7,685 nt of DNA from Bacillota bacterium (GTDB lineage Bacteria; Bacillota; Clostridia; Christensenellales; CAG-138). The notes under the pieces were generated by a model, which saw only the letters and a list, made by a program, of their open reading frames with translations, was not told where the DNA came from and did not search any database. Location of the stretch: assembly GCA_023461495.1 (NCBI GenBank), contig JAEYLA010000135.1:1-7685 (forward strand). Direction: 5' to 3'. Below, in pieces: positions 6,658 to 7,685 of this stretch (position 1 is its first letter; every line of letters begins with the position of its first letter). Both the position numbers and the translations under genes were made by a program.

Positions 6658-7685
6658 ATGATACGGTTGCAAAAAGGCGTGTGCCTGCTTCTTGCATTGC
6701 TGGTGGCGTTTTTCGTCCCCGGCTGCACCGGCAAGCCTGAGCCGGTCAAAGATGCGGATGCGGACAGCGGCATTGTCATCGGGTTTTCCATGGCGACCTT
6801 GCTGGAGGACCGCTGGATCAGGGACAGGAACATTTTTCTGTCCAAGGCCAAGAGCGAAGGCATTGAGGTGATCGTCAAAAACGCGAACAAGGATTCCGAT
6901 CTCCAGTATGAGCAGGTGCTCGAAATGCTCAAGCAGGGCATTGATGTGTTGGTGCTGGCGCCCAACGACAGCAAGAAGGAGGTCCGCTGCGTGGAGGCGG
7001 CCAAACAGCACGGGGTGCCGGTCATCTCCTACGACAGATTGGTGGAGGGCGGCAATGTGGACGTCTATGTCTCCTTTGACCATAATCAGGTCGGTGTGTT
7101 GATGGGGGAGGCATTGCTTGAGCGCGTGCCCCGCGGCGGTTATGTGATCCTGAACGGATCGCCCAACGATTACAATTCCACCATGATCCGCGAAGGGTTG
7201 ATGAGCGTGCTTGGCCCGCACATCGAAAACTCGGAAATCGGCCTGCTTGCGGAAACCTGGGTGGATGGCTGGGTGCGCGAAACCGCCTATGCCTTCGCGC
7301 AGGAAACGCTCAAAAAGCAGGGCGAGGGGATAGATGCCATCGTCTGCGGAAACGATTCATTGGCGTGGGGCGTGATCGATGCGCTTTCCGAGGTGCAGCG
7401 TACCGGAGAGGTTGCGGTGGTGGGCATGGATGCGGATCTTGTGGCCTGCCGCAGGATCGTGCAAGGGAAGCAACTGATGACGGTGTATAAACCTATCCGC
7501 GATCTTGTGGAGGCAACGCTTGAGGCGGCCGAGAAGCTTGTGCGCAAGGAGCCCATCGAAGCGGAGCGCACCATCAACGACGGAACGTATGACGTACCGT
7601 TTATCGCTATCGGCGTGGAGGCGGTGACAAAGGACAATATCGAACAGACGGTCATTGCGGGCGGCTTCCACCTGCGGGAGGAAAT
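6658..7685 (+). CDS. xylF: D-xylose-type ABC transporter binding lipoprotein, 3' end cut off
   Basis: The 342 visible residues form a sugar-binding protein closely following E. coli XylF. There is an N-terminal signal with a lipobox-like VPGC (Cys23). The mature part matches XylF block by block: DRWIRDRNIF (51-60), LVLAPND, VISYDRLVEG (123-131), SFDHNQVG, NGSPNDYNS, TWVDGW (200-205), CGNDS, VVGMDADL (254-261) and TVYKPI (275-280). The Arg, Asp-Arg, Asn, Trp, Asp and Lys positions that I recall contacting xylose in E. coli XylF all have counterparts, so xylose or a related aldose is the likely ligand. The frame is still open at the window edge, just past GGFHLREE, where XylF normally ends. An ATPase gene and a permease gene (xylG, xylH) would be expected next. 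Exact sugar specificity is inferred. Confidence 0.93.
   Translation, partial: MIRLQKGVCLLLALLVAFFVPGCTGKPEPVKDADADSGIVIGFSMATLLEDRWIRDRNIFLSKAKSEGIEVIVKNANKDSDLQYEQVLEMLKQGIDVLVLAPNDSKKEVRCVEAAKQHGVPVISYDRLVEGGNVDVYVSFDHNQVGVLMGEALLERVPRGGYVILNGSPNDYNSTMIREGLMSVLGPHIENSEIGLLAETWVDGWVRETAYAFAQETLKKQGEGIDAIVCGNDSLAWGVIDALSEVQRTGEVAVVGMDADLVACRRIVQGKQLMTVYKPIRDLVEATLEAAEKLVRKEPIEAERTINDGTYDVPFIAIGVEAVTKDNIEQTVIAGGFHLREE

Noticed and set aside
6310..7221. A 303-codon - strand frame opposite the regulator 3' end and xylF
   Set aside because: It is antisense to two well-supported genes and spans their intergenic region; its sequence shows no domain I recognise. High GC makes long antisense frames common.

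Overview
The window looks like chromosomal DNA from a fairly GC-rich member of the Clostridia (Bacillota). The evidence is a Clostridia-like tryptophan synthase alpha chain, a YesM/YesN-type two-component pair, sugar-binding ABC lipoproteins, strong AGGAGG-type ribosome sites and intergenic clusters of short hairpins. The genus cannot be fixed from this sequence. I see no phage, transposase, tRNA, rRNA or CRISPR array.

Layout. (1) Bases 1-482 hold the 3' part of trpA on the + strand, probably the end of a trp operon. (2) Bases 483-694 are a convergent intergenic spacer with four perfect hairpins in a row, bracketed by an 11-base direct repeat. (3) Bases 695-1975 on the - strand encode a multi-spanning membrane peptidase of family M28, with two transmembrane helices inserted inside the catalytic domain. 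(4) Bases 1976-2404 are a divergent regulatory region. It carries a good promoter (TTGACA, 17-base spacer, TATGTT) reading rightward and a possible leader hairpin with a T-run. (5) Bases 2405-6483 are a tight + strand operon: a membrane-anchored periplasmic-binding-like protein, a YesM/LytS-type sensor histidine kinase and a YesN-type AraC response regulator. (6) Bases 6484-6657 are a spacer with two hairpins. (7) From 6658 a xylF-like sugar-binding lipoprotein runs off the right edge a few codons before its expected end.

How the genes probably work together. Genes 5 and 7 form a sugar-sensing and uptake locus. The anchored binding protein would detect an extracellular ligand and signal to the histidine kinase. 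The kinase would phosphorylate the response regulator at Asp55, and the regulator would activate the downstream ABC importer whose binding protein is the XylF homologue. This resembles the three-component xylose sensor XylFII-LytS-YesN known from solventogenic Clostridium. Here, however, the sensing protein is of the ribose-binding type, not XylF-like, and several usual sugar-contact positions are changed, so its ligand is open. trpA and the M28 peptidase appear unrelated to this system.
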